Below are positions 26,914-35,974 of a stretch of DNA of 48,563 nucleotides, one piece after another. The notes beneath the pieces were generated by a model. It was not told the origin of the DNA, did no database searches, and saw only the letters and a list, made by a program, of their open reading frames with translations. Source of the stretch: an uncultured Parafilimonas sp. (GTDB taxonomy: Bacteria; Bacteroidota; Bacteroidia; Chitinophagales; Chitinophagaceae). Position 1 is the stretch's first letter, and each line of letters starts with the position of its first letter. The DNA lies in assembly GCA_937892395.1 (NCBI GenBank), contig CALAGJ010000096.1, forward strand, positions 1 to 48,563, in the 5' to 3' direction. Made by a program: the position numbers and the translations under genes.

Positions 26914-27528
26914 TTAAGAAATATATTTTTCTACAGGTATCCTATTTTGCAGGCTGCGGCCCAATGTAAGTTCATCGGCATATTCCAAATCGCCACCAAA
27001 AGCTATTCCTCTGGCAATGGTTGTTATAGTACAAGGATGATGCGCAATTTTCTTCTGAATATAATAAATGGTTGTATCCCCTTGTATATTTGGATTTAAA
27101 GCAAAAATGAGTTCTTGTACATCTTCCTCCACCATCCTTTTTATTAGTGAACTAATCTGCAACTGGTCAGGTCCTACACCATCCAATGGAGCAATTACCC
27201 CCCCCAATACATGATAGGTGCCACTAAACTGATTCGTATTTTCAATAGTGATTACATCCTTTATTGTTTCTACTACACAAATGATATTTTTTTTGCGCAT
27301 TGGATTATTACAGATGGCGCAAAGCGCATCGTCACTTACATTGTGGCAGTGGATACAGTACCTAATATTTTTTTTCATTTCAGCAATTGCTGTCGCAAAA
27401 TGTACCACCTCTGTTTCATCTTTTTTGAGCAGATGCAACACCATACGCAATGCCGTTTTTTTTCCAACACCTGGCAAACTGGCAAAAGCATTTACCGCAT
27501 TTTCTATGAGGGCAGAAGAAAATATCAT
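26914..27528 (-). CDS. recR: Recombination mediator protein RecR
   Basis: RecR works with RecO/RecF to load RecA at gaps. The 204-aa chain is full length: N-terminal helix-hairpin-helix (ASLPGVGKKTALRM), a C4 zinc finger (Cys58, Cys61, Cys70, Cys73), a Toprim domain (about 82-175; ICVVETIKDV, HVLGGVIAPLDGVGPD) and the C-terminal Walker-like segment (RGIAFGGDLEYADELTL). The ATG at 27528 gives the standard N-terminus. A TATATTTG box ends 4 bases before it, so the message may be nearly leaderless. A short inverted repeat (26895-26912) follows the stop. Confidence 0.96.
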   Translation of the reverse strand: MIFSSALIENAVNAFASLPGVGKKTALRMVLHLLKKDETEVVHFATAIAEMKKNIRYCIHCHNVSDDALCAICNNPMRKKNIICVVETIKDVITIENTNQFSGTYHVLGGVIAPLDGVGPDQLQISSLIKRMVEEDVQELIFALNPNIQGDTTIYYIQKKIAHHPCTITTIARGIAFGGDLEYADELTLGRSLQNRIPVEKYIS

Positions 27529-27532
27529 GGGG

Positions 27533-27540
27533 CAAATATA
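27533..27540 (-). promoter_or_regulatory. Candidate recR -7 box directly before the start codon
   Basis: TATATTTG on the minus strand matches TAnnTTTG exactly and ends 4 bases before the ATG. No TTTG at -33 spacing was seen. If used, transcription would begin at or beside the start codon. Confidence 0.4.
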
Positions 27541-27714
27541 AATGGGTGATTTCTATTTAGGCTTTGCTGTATTAATATAGTCCAGTTTTTTGTTTATTGT
27601 CATAGCCTATCATCGGTTTTATCAATACAAAAACTATCTTGTATATACAATGGTAACACAACACCATCAAAAAAGAATTTAAACATTGTACGCCATACCC
27701 TAAAAGTTGAAAAA

Positions 27715-27776
27715 ATGAAATACACTACATTTCATATTTAATAGCTCATAAAAAAGAGTTGTGAGCTATATTTTTT
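27715..27776. repeat. Two short inverted repeats upstream of recR
   Basis: ATGAAAT pairs with ATTTCAT (27715-27735), and ATAGCTCA pairs with TGAGCTAT (27741-27769), the latter followed by T6 as in a plus-strand terminator although no plus-strand gene precedes it. The rest of the 27541-27807 interval shows no ORF or RNA gene that I can support. Confidence 0.45.
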
Positions 27777-27807
27777 CAAACATATAGTAATATCATTTTA
27801 TCAAAAA

Positions 27808-27839
27808 TCAAAGGAGCCTGAAAATTCAGACTCCTTTGA
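27808..27839 (-). terminator. Rho-independent terminator of the giant T9SS protein gene
   Basis: A 14-bp stem with one mismatch (27808-27821 with 27826-27839) and an AAAT loop, followed on the minus strand by a TTTTTG run. It lies 23 bases past the stop of the 27863 gene. Confidence 0.82.
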
Positions 27840-27862
27840 AAATCAGTGATATTATTAATCTA

Positions 27863-30800
27863 TTATAATCCTTTAATCACTTTCACATTTTGAACACCTT
27901 CTGTGCTGATTACACTTACCATGTACATACCATTTGGATAAGTATTCATATCCAGACCAATTCTACTTATACCGGCAGATGCCACTACTTCTTTACGTTG
28001 TAGTTGCTTTCCTGCCATGTCATAAATAACAATGGCTACTTTGGTTTCTTTAGTAAGAGTAAGAAGTAAATTAGCATTTCCAAATGTAGGATTTGGATAT
28101 ACTTCTACAGAAGACTTACCAAATGCAGCTGTACCTGCACATCCGGTAGCCACAGATTTTTGACCAATTTGAGATCGACCGCAGTTGTTTACTCCAACGG
28201 CATAAATATTTCCCGGTGTGCTTCTAAGCCAATCTACGGTTATACTTGTACCATTTAGAGGTGTTTGTGCATTGACATTTGAAGGCAATTGCCAGTAATA
28301 GGTAACTCCTGGCTCAACATTGGTGATTGTATATACCAATCCGGTTTGACCATTTGTGGCACAAACAGGTCCGGAAATTACAGGCCTGCTTGGTTTACCC
28401 CAAACATTGATTGTCCGCTGTGCACTTGTACCACAACCATTGTTTGCTGCTACTTTAAATTGTACTTTGCCAAAATTTACAGTAGGTGTTACAGTAATGC
28501 TATTTGTAGTGCTGGCACCTGTAAATCCTGGAGGAAGTTGCCATGTATATGAAGTGGCATTTGGATCATTACTTACTGTAATTGTAAATGGTGTACCACA
28601 AAGATTCCTCACTGATGGAGTCACAACAACACCAGTTGGAGTGGCTGGATTTGAATTTGTAGGATCATTGTCATTACAATCTGTATTGTTAGTAACGTAA
28701 CCACTTGGCTGACTACAAGCTTGTAAAGAAACATTTGCATTACCTTGAGAATCCCCATCTGCATCAGCATAGTAGGTTGTAGTTAAGCCTTCATCTATCA
28801 TTCCATCACAATCATCATCTATGCCATTGCATAGTTCTGTTGCTCCTGGATTAACCGCTGCGTTGGTATCATTACAATCTGTGTTGTCTGCTACATATCC
28901 GCTTGGTGCTGTACATGCTTGTATTGTAGCTGTTGCATCACCATATCCATCTCCATCTGTATCTGCATAGAATGTGCTTTGTACACCTTCATCTATACTT
29001 CCATCGCAATCATCATCTATGCCATTGCATATTTCTATTGCTCCCGGATATACTGCACTATTTCCATCATTGCAATCTGTGTTGTTAGCTACATAACCGC
29101 TTGGTGCTGTACATGCTTGTATTGTAGCTGTTGCATCACCATATCCATCACCATCTGTGTCTGCATAGAATGTGCTTTGTACACCTTCGTCTATCATTCC
29201 ATCACAATCATCATCTATGCCATTGCATATTTCTATTGCTCCTGGATTAACCGCTGCGTTGGCATCATTACAATCTGTGTTGTCTGCTACATATCCGCTT
29301 GGTGCACCTGTGCAAGATGCCTGTGTAACATTAGGATCGCCATAGGTGTCAGCATCTGCATCTGCGTAGTAAATAGTATTTGCAGTAACATTTACAGCAG
29401 AAGTGCTGGCACTTGTTGAACAACCTAAATTGTTAGTAAGTGTTGCTGTATAAACTGTAGAACCTACCGGAGGAATAACACCTACTGGGTTTTGAGTTGA
29501 TGATGTATAACCTGAAGGTGTAGAAGTCCAAGCGTAAGTAAATGCTGATGCATTGCCAGATAAAGCAATGTTATCAACTGCCCAGAAATAACCCCAAGGT
29601 GCATCATATTTAAAGCGAATCTTTACTGATGCATTTCCTACATATGCATTCAAATTTACAGTTGCATTTGTGAATGTTGCAGGAAGGCCTTGCGTACTGG
29701 TATATGATTGCACTGTAGTATAACTTACTCCACCATTCGTTGATACTTCTACTCTGCTAATATCAGGACTTGCATTATATCTGAAATAGTGAGAGAAGCT
29801 TAAACTCAAAGTGGTATAACCCACAGTACTAAATGTAGGAGAAATTAACTGCGTACTTGCAGTACTACCTGAACCCTGCTCATCACTATTACTAAGCATA
29901 AATTGGGTACCCTCCCCACTGTTGAATGTGGTTGAAGTTCCACTATACACATAAGGGTTGCTCCTTAAAGTCCATGCAGCATTTGCAGGTGTGCCACCAG
30001 TCGAATTATTAACTGTTGTCCATGTGCCTAATCCACTATTGAAATTTTGAGTGAGAATCGATACTGAGTATGGGTCTCCGGAGGAAGAAAGATTCACAGA
30101 GGCGCCATCGCAAATATTTGTAAAATCAACTGCCGCAGTTACATTTGAAGGTGATGGATTTACCAACACTGTTGTGGCTGATACCGTTGAAGAACATGTA
30201 CCATTGATAGCAGTAAAACTATATGAACCGGAAGCTGCTGTAGTAGCACCAGAAATAGTAGGATTCTGCAAAGTTGAGCTAAAACTATTTGGTCCAGTCC
30301 ATGTAAATGTAGTACCAACATCTGTTGTTCCAAAAAGATTCAGAGCACTACCTGCACATATTGGGCTATTACTTGAAGCTGATGCAGTTGGAGTTGCATT
30401 TACTGTAAGTGTAAGCTCATTTGAGTATCCCGTAATTGGGCCATTAGAACATTCTACCTTTAAACGATAATAATACGTACCTGCTGAAAGCGTGCCTGTC
30501 GTATATGAAATTGTGTTTGCACCACTACCTCCGGAAACATTGCTGAAGCCTAAACCGCCACCTATTGATGAGACTTCCCACTGGTAAGTAATGCCAGCGC
30601 CAAAAGTAGCACTGGTAGCACTCATATTATATGTAAGGCCAGAGCAAATTGTGGCCGATGAAGGCGAAATAGTACCACCATTGGCAGATGCACATGGTGC
30701 TCCCAAAAATGCATCGGCACCAATATCATTTGGTGTAAAAGATGCTCTGAGGTCTCCATCATAATCATCGGATACTCCTAAAGCCGCACCTACTATATCA

Positions 30801-33538
30801 GCTGGGCTGATATTTTGTACGTGCAAATTTGGAGTAGCATTTGTTGGATCAACAAATAGAGGATCGGCATTCAAACTTGACGCGTCTTGACCCACAGCTG
30901 TTTGCCATGCCGAAAGGCTTGTTCTGTTTGCCCCATTGAAATATCCCAATACCCCGCCAGAACCAGTTACATAATAAATATTATTGTTGATGGTAAGGCC
31001 AGTAGGATTAGCAGAAGAACCATTTATTTTAACTGCATAATGACTTCCTGTAGCTCCGCCATTTGAGCGGGCATTTACAAATATATTGTTTCTGAAACTA
31101 CGGGTATTAACAGTTTGAGTACCATTAAAAGCATAAGATGAGCCAGAACCAGCAGACGCTGTACCGCCAATATAAACACTGTTGTGCCAAAAATTATTTG
31201 TACCCAAAAACTCATTGATGCCATTCAAACCTGAAGCGTTGCTATTGGTAGCAGCCGTACCTATTGCATTTGTTACTGTTTCGCCTAATGCAATCATATT
31301 ATTGCGATAGGTAGTGGTACCACCACTCACTCTGATACCATTAATTTCAGCAGAGCTGGAATTCGTAGAAGAACTTAAACCATATATCAGATTTCTTTCT
31401 ACAATATTTGTTCCGCTACTAGCACTGTACTGAATACCTGTAACTACTGTAGCAGCAGAAGCATTTGTGTTGGAGAGATTATAAATTTGGTTTTGTGAAA
31501 GTGTATGATTTGCAGAAGTCGCATTGATAATGATTCCAATCATTGAAGCACTGCTTGTTGTTCCGGTGCCACCAGCAACAGTCATATTTCTTATGATGTT
31601 TGATGTAAAAGTACCTGCAGGGCTGCTATTTAGAATACCATTTACGATGGTACTTGTAGAAGCAGTAGTGCTATTAATTGAACTTGCCACTGTGCCTCCA
31701 ATTACATTACTATTACAAACCCATGTTACACTGCTTGAAGTGTTACATCTTAGACCATAAATATTAGTAGCACCAGTACTTGAATTTGAGCCTGTTATAC
31801 CACCAATCGAATTGCTGTTGGAAATCCAATTATTAGAACCGAAATTGAATAAGCCAATCACGTCACTTGCACTTGTAGAACTTGAGGTATATGTGATACT
31901 TCCTGTTGAAGACTGACTTCCGATTGTATTAGTATTACAAGTTGCTAAACCAGATGCAACATATATACCTCTGAATGGTGCAGAGCTACTTGTGCCAGAT
32001 GCTGCGCCAGACATTGCTATTCCAGCAATAATATTATTTTGAACTGTAGTTGGTGTATTTACACCAACTGACAAATTAATGGGTAAAAACGCGGCACTGG
32101 TAGTTGACGGAAACACAAGTGTGTAAAATCCGGTTCCATTACTTGAAGCGAATCCAATTGTATTACCAGTAATTGAATATGTAGCAACAGCTGCAGAATT
32201 ACTGATTCTTATACCTGAATGGGTTAAACCCGTTGAGGTCATGGTGCGGCTTGCAGTCTGATAAAACTTATTATTTGAGATGGTAACTCCAAGTGAACCA
32301 CTGTTTAAGTCAATACCTGCAGATGAGGAAGATGCGTTAAAATAATTGAATATATTATTATTTGTAATCGTGATGCCACTGTTTGCAGTGCCAGGTTCAT
32401 TATTTGAACTCCCACTAAAATATATGCATTTTGAAGGAAGGTTTGTGCCTGCTGGTCCAATATCACAATTGGAAATAGTGTTATTATCATTTCCTGTAGT
32501 AATAGCAGCAGAGCCAAACCAGATATTACCTCCATTAGTGCCTGTACTCATTGTAGCAGAACCTAAGACAGAGCAGTTGGTAATACTGTTATTTGTAGCA
32601 TCTGTTTGGAAACGAATGGTTGATGTTCCGCTTGTTGATGAAGTACTCAAATTGGAAATAGTAAGTGTATTACCACCTGTATTCAATCCATTTACTGTAA
32701 CATTATCAGCACCGTTAAAATCTACTAAAGGCAATCCTGCAGTTGCTGTACCGCTTATGGTTACATTGCCAAAAGGTTGCACTGAAATTGAAGTATAAGA
32801 AGCTGAACCAGCACCACTTGCATTTAGTATTGCACCAGCCGCAGGCTCTGTGGTATTATTTCCAACAGTAATAGCAATAATGCCTGTATGAGTACCGGCA
32901 TTTATAGCAGAAAAAGAAGCTGCTAAAGTTGCATAAGTTGCAAATGCTGTTCCCCCCGAAGATGTTACTACTACAGGATTTGAAGTGGAAGCCGCTACAG
33001 TAAATGAAGCAATATAGTTTGCCCCTCCATTATTGTCAAACTGGTCACCCACATTTGTGCTTGCCCTATTATAAACCTCTAATTGGTAATTTCCTGGAGC
33101 AAGACCAGACAATACATTTATAGATGCATTAGATTTCTCCCAGGTTTGATTACCCCCGCATCCACCTGCATCATTGCTTACAAAGCCCATAGCACCACTA
33201 CTCGTAAAACTACCGGGAGTGTTTCCTACTTTATAAATTCTGTAAAAACCATCACCTCCGGTTACATCTCCACCAGAGCATTTGAAAGTTTTGTTTTGGG
33301 CACCTTTTAATGTAAGTGTATTTGTGCCAATAGTAAATGTACCCAAGCTTGCACCCTGAAAATCAGGGTTTGAGGTAGCAGCACCCAGGTCGTAGTAGGC
33401 ATTGCCTCCACCATTTATATCTATGATAACATAGCCCTCATAAATACCGGCAGTTTGCGCTTGAGTTGTACTACGAAATCCAGCCAATGCTACCATAAGT
33501 AAAATTATGGTAAGCAATCGTGTAAAGTTTCGATTCAT
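27863..33538 (-). CDS. Giant T9SS-exported beta-helix / PKD-like / MopE-repeat surface protein
   Basis: The ATG at 33538 gives ~1891 aa and a proper signal peptide (LLTIILLMVALAGF, ending TTQAQ); the frame to 33658 is not needed. Domain order: an N-terminal beta-sandwich (about 27-195); a long Asn/Ser/Thr-rich parallel beta-helix region with many SNNxI-type turns (about 210-910); Ig/PKD-like domains (about 940-1150); a MAM/lectin-like segment (about 1160-1330); another Ig strand set; MopE-type repeats (about 1390-1615); two PKD-like domains (about 1617-1800); and a type A T9SS C-terminal sorting domain (VEVYPNPTFG, IYDMAGK, YPNGMYMVSV). It is therefore secreted by the type IX system and held at or released from the surface. 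Probable roles are adhesion or ion binding; no catalytic motif was seen. Confidence 0.93.
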   Translation of the reverse strand: MNRNFTRLLTIILLMVALAGFRSTTQAQTAGIYEGYVIIDINGGGNAYYDLGAATSNPDFQGASLGTFTIGTNTLTLKGAQNKTFKCSGGDVTGGDGFYRIYKVGNTPGSFTSSGAMGFVSNDAGGCGGNQTWEKSNASINVLSGLAPGNYQLEVYNRASTNVGDQFDNNGGANYIASFTVAASTSNPVVVTSSGGTAFATYATLAASFSAINAGTHTGIIAITVGNNTTEPAAGAILNASGAGSASYTSISVQPFGNVTISGTATAGLPLVDFNGADNVTVNGLNTGGNTLTISNLSTSSTSGTSTIRFQTDATNNSITNCSVLGSATMSTGTNGGNIWFGSAAITTGNDNNTISNCDIGPAGTNLPSKCIYFSGSSNNEPGTANSGITITNNNIFNYFNASSSSAGIDLNSGSLGVTISNNKFYQTASRTMTSTGLTHSGIRISNSAAVATYSITGNTIGFASSNGTGFYTLVFPSTTSAAFLPINLSVGVNTPTTVQNNIIAGIAMSGAASGTSSSAPFRGIYVASGLATCNTNTIGSQSSTGSITYTSSSTSASDVIGLFNFGSNNWISNSNSIGGITGSNSSTGATNIYGLRCNTSSSVTWVCNSNVIGGTVASSINSTTASTSTIVNGILNSSPAGTFTSNIIRNMTVAGGTGTTSSASMIGIIINATSANHTLSQNQIYNLSNTNASAATVVTGIQYSASSGTNIVERNLIYGLSSSTNSSSAEINGIRVSGGTTTYRNNMIALGETVTNAIGTAATNSNASGLNGINEFLGTNNFWHNSVYIGGTASAGSGSSYAFNGTQTVNTRSFRNNIFVNARSNGGATGSHYAVKINGSSANPTGLTINNNIYYVTGSGGVLGYFNGANRTSLSAWQTAVGQDASSLNADPLFVDPTNATPNLHVQNISPADIVGAALGVSDDYDGDLRASFTPNDIGADAFLGAPCASANGGTISPSSATICSGLTYNMSATSATFGAGITYQWEVSSIGGGLGFSNVSGGSGANTISYTTGTLSAGTYYYRLKVECSNGPITGYSNELTLTVNATPTASASSNSPICAGSALNLFGTTDVGTTFTWTGPNSFSSTLQNPTISGATTAASGSYSFTAINGTCSSTVSATTVLVNPSPSNVTAAVDFTNICDGASVNLSSSGDPYSVSILTQNFNSGLGTWTTVNNSTGGTPANAAWTLRSNPYVYSGTSTTFNSGEGTQFMLSNSDEQGSGSTASTQLISPTFSTVGYTTLSLSFSHYFRYNASPDISRVEVSTNGGVSYTTVQSYTSTQGLPATFTNATVNLNAYVGNASVKIRFKYDAPWGYFWAVDNIALSGNASAFTYAWTSTPSGYTSSTQNPVGVIPPVGSTVYTATLTNNLGCSTSASTSAVNVTANTIYYADADADTYGDPNVTQASCTGAPSGYVADNTDCNDANAAVNPGAIEICNGIDDDCDGMIDEGVQSTFYADTDGDGYGDATATIQACTAPSGYVANNTDCNDGNSAVYPGAIEICNGIDDDCDGSIDEGVQSTFYADTDGDGYGDATATIQACTAPSGYVADNTDCNDTNAAVNPGATELCNGIDDDCDGMIDEGLTTTYYADADGDSQGNANVSLQACSQPSGYVTNNTDCNDNDPTNSNPATPTGVVVTPSVRNLCGTPFTITVSNDPNATSYTWQLPPGFTGASTTNSITVTPTVNFGKVQFKVAANNGCGTSAQRTINVWGKPSRPVISGPVCATNGQTGLVYTITNVEPGVTYYWQLPSNVNAQTPLNGTSITVDWLRSTPGNIYAVGVNNCGRSQIGQKSVATGCAGTAAFGKSSVEVYPNPTFGNANLLLTLTKETKVAIVIYDMAGKQLQRKEVVASAGISRIGLDMNTYPNGMYMVSVISTEGVQNVKVIKGL
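28723..29385 (-). repeat. Tandem 198-bp coding repeat (MopE-type metal-binding motif)
   Basis: Units begin at about 28723, 28921 and 29119, with a divergent fourth after 29317. Each encodes 66 residues: DxDGDGYGD, a Cys-Pro-Ser-Gly-Tyr-Val segment, DCNDxNxAVxPGA and CNGIDDDCDGxIDEG. The two middle units are nearly identical at nucleotide level, pointing to recent duplication or gene conversion. Dense Asp and paired Cys suggest calcium or other metal binding. Confidence 0.9.
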
Positions 33539-33990
33539 ACTTTGAAGATTAATATTTGAAGAAAAAAAATTGCACAGGGAAATGTTCTGTAATGCGTACA
33601 GTGGCTTTACAGCAGAAAAAACAACTAAGGATTTTACTTGGGCGTAAAATTTTATCATCCGTTCTTTTTAAACAGTTTTTCATGCCTTTCATGAAACATT
33701 AAAATAAATTCTGGATACCAGGTACGGTATTTTCGGATAGGTTATTAACTACAAACAATCTTTCGTAAAACAAAAAAATATCTATAACATCAACTGAAAT
33801 AAAATACTTTTTGTGCTTCAACTACCGGCTTCATTTTTCAACATTTTTGTATTAAAAAAATCTGCGGGGAGCAAATCTAAGTGCTTTTTAAAATATAATT
33901 AACAAATTTAATCATTTTTTTAAAAAAAATGTTCTGTTGTATTTAGTTGTATTTATTTCCAGAACAAAATGGTAGAAAAGTACCCGATAA
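33539..33990. other. Intergenic region between the giant protein gene and the VWA gene
   Basis: 452 very AT-rich bases. They hold the 5' leader of the giant gene and the 3' side of the VWA gene. No tRNA, strong hairpin or exact TAnnTTTG on the minus strand was seen, although a promoter for the giant gene is expected here. Confidence 0.5.
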
Positions 33991-34998
33991 TCAGGGCCAC
34001 TGTCGGTAGTAGGTAAGTCGTAAAAGTATTTCGAGGAGTATGAACATAAAAGCAGCGAGCAGAAAAGGGAAATATGCGGCTTCATATCTATTGTAATTAA
34101 TTACCTCCACTTTTGATTTTTCTAACTGACTGATATTGGCATAAATTTTTGTCAATGCTGCTTTATCGGAAGCATGAAAATATTGCCCACCAGTTACGGA
34201 CGCCATTTGTTGCAATAGCGACTCATTAAATGCTGTTTTTTTTCTTTGCATGATTGTGCCGTTTTGGGTTTTTACAGCTTTATCTACTTCTTGATCAGTG
34301 CCAACACCGATAGTATATATTTTAACCTTATTGGCTATGGCCATTTGTATGGCTAAATCCGGAGGAATGGTTCCACCGAAATCAACCCCATCGGTGAGCA
34401 ATATTACTATCCTGCTTTTTGCAGAGCCGGCTCTCAGCCTGTCCACACTGGTAGCAATACCGCTACCGATAGCAGTGCCATCTTCTTGTAAATAACCGCT
34501 CTGAATGTTCTTAATCTGACTAAGGACTGTATTATGATCTGTTGTAAGCGGACATAAGGTATAACTCAATCTACTGAAGATAGCCACACCAATACGATCG
34601 CCAGGCCGCTCCTGTACAAACTGTGTGGCCACGAGTTTTGAAGCCTCTAATCGGTTCGGTTCAAAATCAGATTCAGTCATACTGCCACTGATATCAAAAC
34701 AAAGCATGATGTCAATACCTTCACCTATTGTTTTGCTTTCACTAAATTTTTTTTGGGGGCCTGCAAAAGCAATAATTAATGCAGCGAGGCCTAAGCTTCT
34801 TAAAGCCACCAATGAAAAATGATTAGGCGATTTTACACCAGCCACCTGCTGCAAAAAATGAGTTGTGGTAATCATAAAAGCAGCCTGCTTTTTCTTTTGA
34901 TACGTTATATGAAACCAAATAATTAATGGCAGCAAAAGCAGCAACAGCATAGCCCACCACCGGGCCAATTCATATTCCTGTAAATATTTAATCAGCAT
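33991..34998 (-). CDS. VWA domain membrane protein (BatA-like)
   Basis: A 335-aa protein with an N-terminal membrane segment (WWAMLLLLLLPLIIWFHI), a second short hydrophobic segment near 65-80, a von Willebrand A domain (about 90-290) with a complete MIDAS start (DISGSMTESD), and a C-terminal helix (FPFLLAAFMFILLEILLRL). This is the BatA layout. Bat proteins are linked with aerotolerance and envelope stress in Bacteroidota, but their activity is undefined. It overlaps the preceding gene by 11 bases and is the last gene of the DUF58 cluster. BatB, BatC and TPR partners are not present next to it. Confidence 0.9.
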   Translation of the reverse strand: MLIKYLQEYELARWWAMLLLLLLPLIIWFHITYQKKKQAAFMITTTHFLQQVAGVKSPNHFSLVALRSLGLAALIIAFAGPQKKFSESKTIGEGIDIMLCFDISGSMTESDFEPNRLEASKLVATQFVQERPGDRIGVAIFSRLSYTLCPLTTDHNTVLSQIKNIQSGYLQEDGTAIGSGIATSVDRLRAGSAKSRIVILLTDGVDFGGTIPPDLAIQMAIANKVKIYTIGVGTDQEVDKAVKTQNGTIMQRKKTAFNESLLQQMASVTGGQYFHASDKAALTKIYANISQLEKSKVEVINYNRYEAAYFPFLLAAFMFILLEILLRLTYYRQWP

Positions 34999-35974
34999 AG
35001 CGATTGGCCTGTTGAATAGCTTCGTCTAATATTTTTAAACAATAAATAATTTCCTCTTTAATGGCAATACTGTCTTTTTCATCAGGAATAAATAAGGCAT
35101 ACTTTACGGCAGTGTTGATTTGAAATATATGCTCCATTTTTTGCTTAACATTATCCTGTTGAATATAAACTGGCAACTGCCTAAGCAGCTCATAGCTGGT
35201 GGCTTTGAGCGCTTTTATACCACTGGCATTTTCAATATATTCTCTTATAGTCATATCTAATGCGGCATGATAGTTTTTTATACCATCTTTCTGATTAGAT
35301 GGTGCAAAGTTTAATTCTTCAATTTTTCTTAGTGCAAGCTTAAGGGCATTTTCCCTTGGCACAAAATCCGGTTTTTTATCCACCGCTTTTTTCTTTGCAA
35401 ATATTTTCCATAGTAAAATAGTGATTACTAATGCAATGAGCCCAGTACCAATTGCAAAATACCAATCAAAAGGCTCCGGCACATCTATCACATCTTTCAT
35501 TTCATGATAATCCGAAAGATTACTAATATCTGGTAATAAAACGGTGAGCGGAATGGCTGATGCCATGGTAGTTGTTTTTTTACCATTCTCTTTATTGATG
35601 ATTACAATACGGTAAGGCCCTATTTTTTTTTTGCCACTATCAAATGATGTAATGGCAATTTCTTGCCTGATAGTTTGCAAGCCATTTACCAAGAGCGTAT
35701 CTATATGACCCCGTTTAATGACTTCGCAGTTTTGAAAACTATCTGGTATTGAGGGCCAATTTTCAAATCCAAATTTTGAAGGATTATAGTTTGCTAACTG
35801 AAGGGTAAGTATGAGTTGTTCTCCTATCAGCATTTTATCTCTATCGGTTGTAGCACTAAATTTTTGCGCAGCAATATTTTTGGGGATAACAAAAGCAAAT
35901 AAGATCAATGCTAAAAAAAGCAAAGTTGACTTGTTTTTAGATTGATTGTTTAGAATATTGCGCAAGCGACTCAT
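34988..35974 (-). CDS. BatD/DUF4381-like membrane protein
   Basis: A 328-aa protein with a signal peptide (LLFLALILFAFVIP, ending NIAAQ), a periplasmic beta-rich part (about 40-160; DRDKMLIGEQLILTLQL, QTIRQEIAITSFDSG), one transmembrane helix (about 170-190; YFAIGTGLIALVITILLW) and a cytoplasmic helical C-terminus (about 210-325) with NYHAALDMTIREYIE. This is the architecture of BatD-like or DUF4381-type proteins encoded between DUF58 and VWA genes. It starts immediately beside the DUF58 stop and overlaps the VWA gene by 11 bases, so all three are cotranslated. Confidence 0.78.
   Translation of the reverse strand: MSRLRNILNNQSKNKSTLLFLALILFAFVIPKNIAAQKFSATTDRDKMLIGEQLILTLQLANYNPSKFGFENWPSIPDSFQNCEVIKRGHIDTLLVNGLQTIRQEIAITSFDSGKKKIGPYRIVIINKENGKKTTTMASAIPLTVLLPDISNLSDYHEMKDVIDVPEPFDWYFAIGTGLIALVITILLWKIFAKKKAVDKKPDFVPRENALKLALRKIEELNFAPSNQKDGIKNYHAALDMTIREYIENASGIKALKATSYELLRQLPVYIQQDNVKQKMEHIFQINTAVKYALFIPDEKDSIAIKEEIIYCLKILDEAIQQANRYAD

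Noticed and set aside
28723..29385. Regular tandem units considered as a CRISPR array
   Set aside because: The 198-bp units are in frame and encode an Asp/Cys repeat; there are no short direct repeats separated by unique spacers.
30051..30470. Long open frames on the plus strand inside the giant gene (also at 28356, 28919, 31524, 32346)
   Set aside because: They are antisense to a strongly supported secreted protein and reflect its Ser/Thr/Gly/Asn-rich codons; they have no start context and no recognisable domain.
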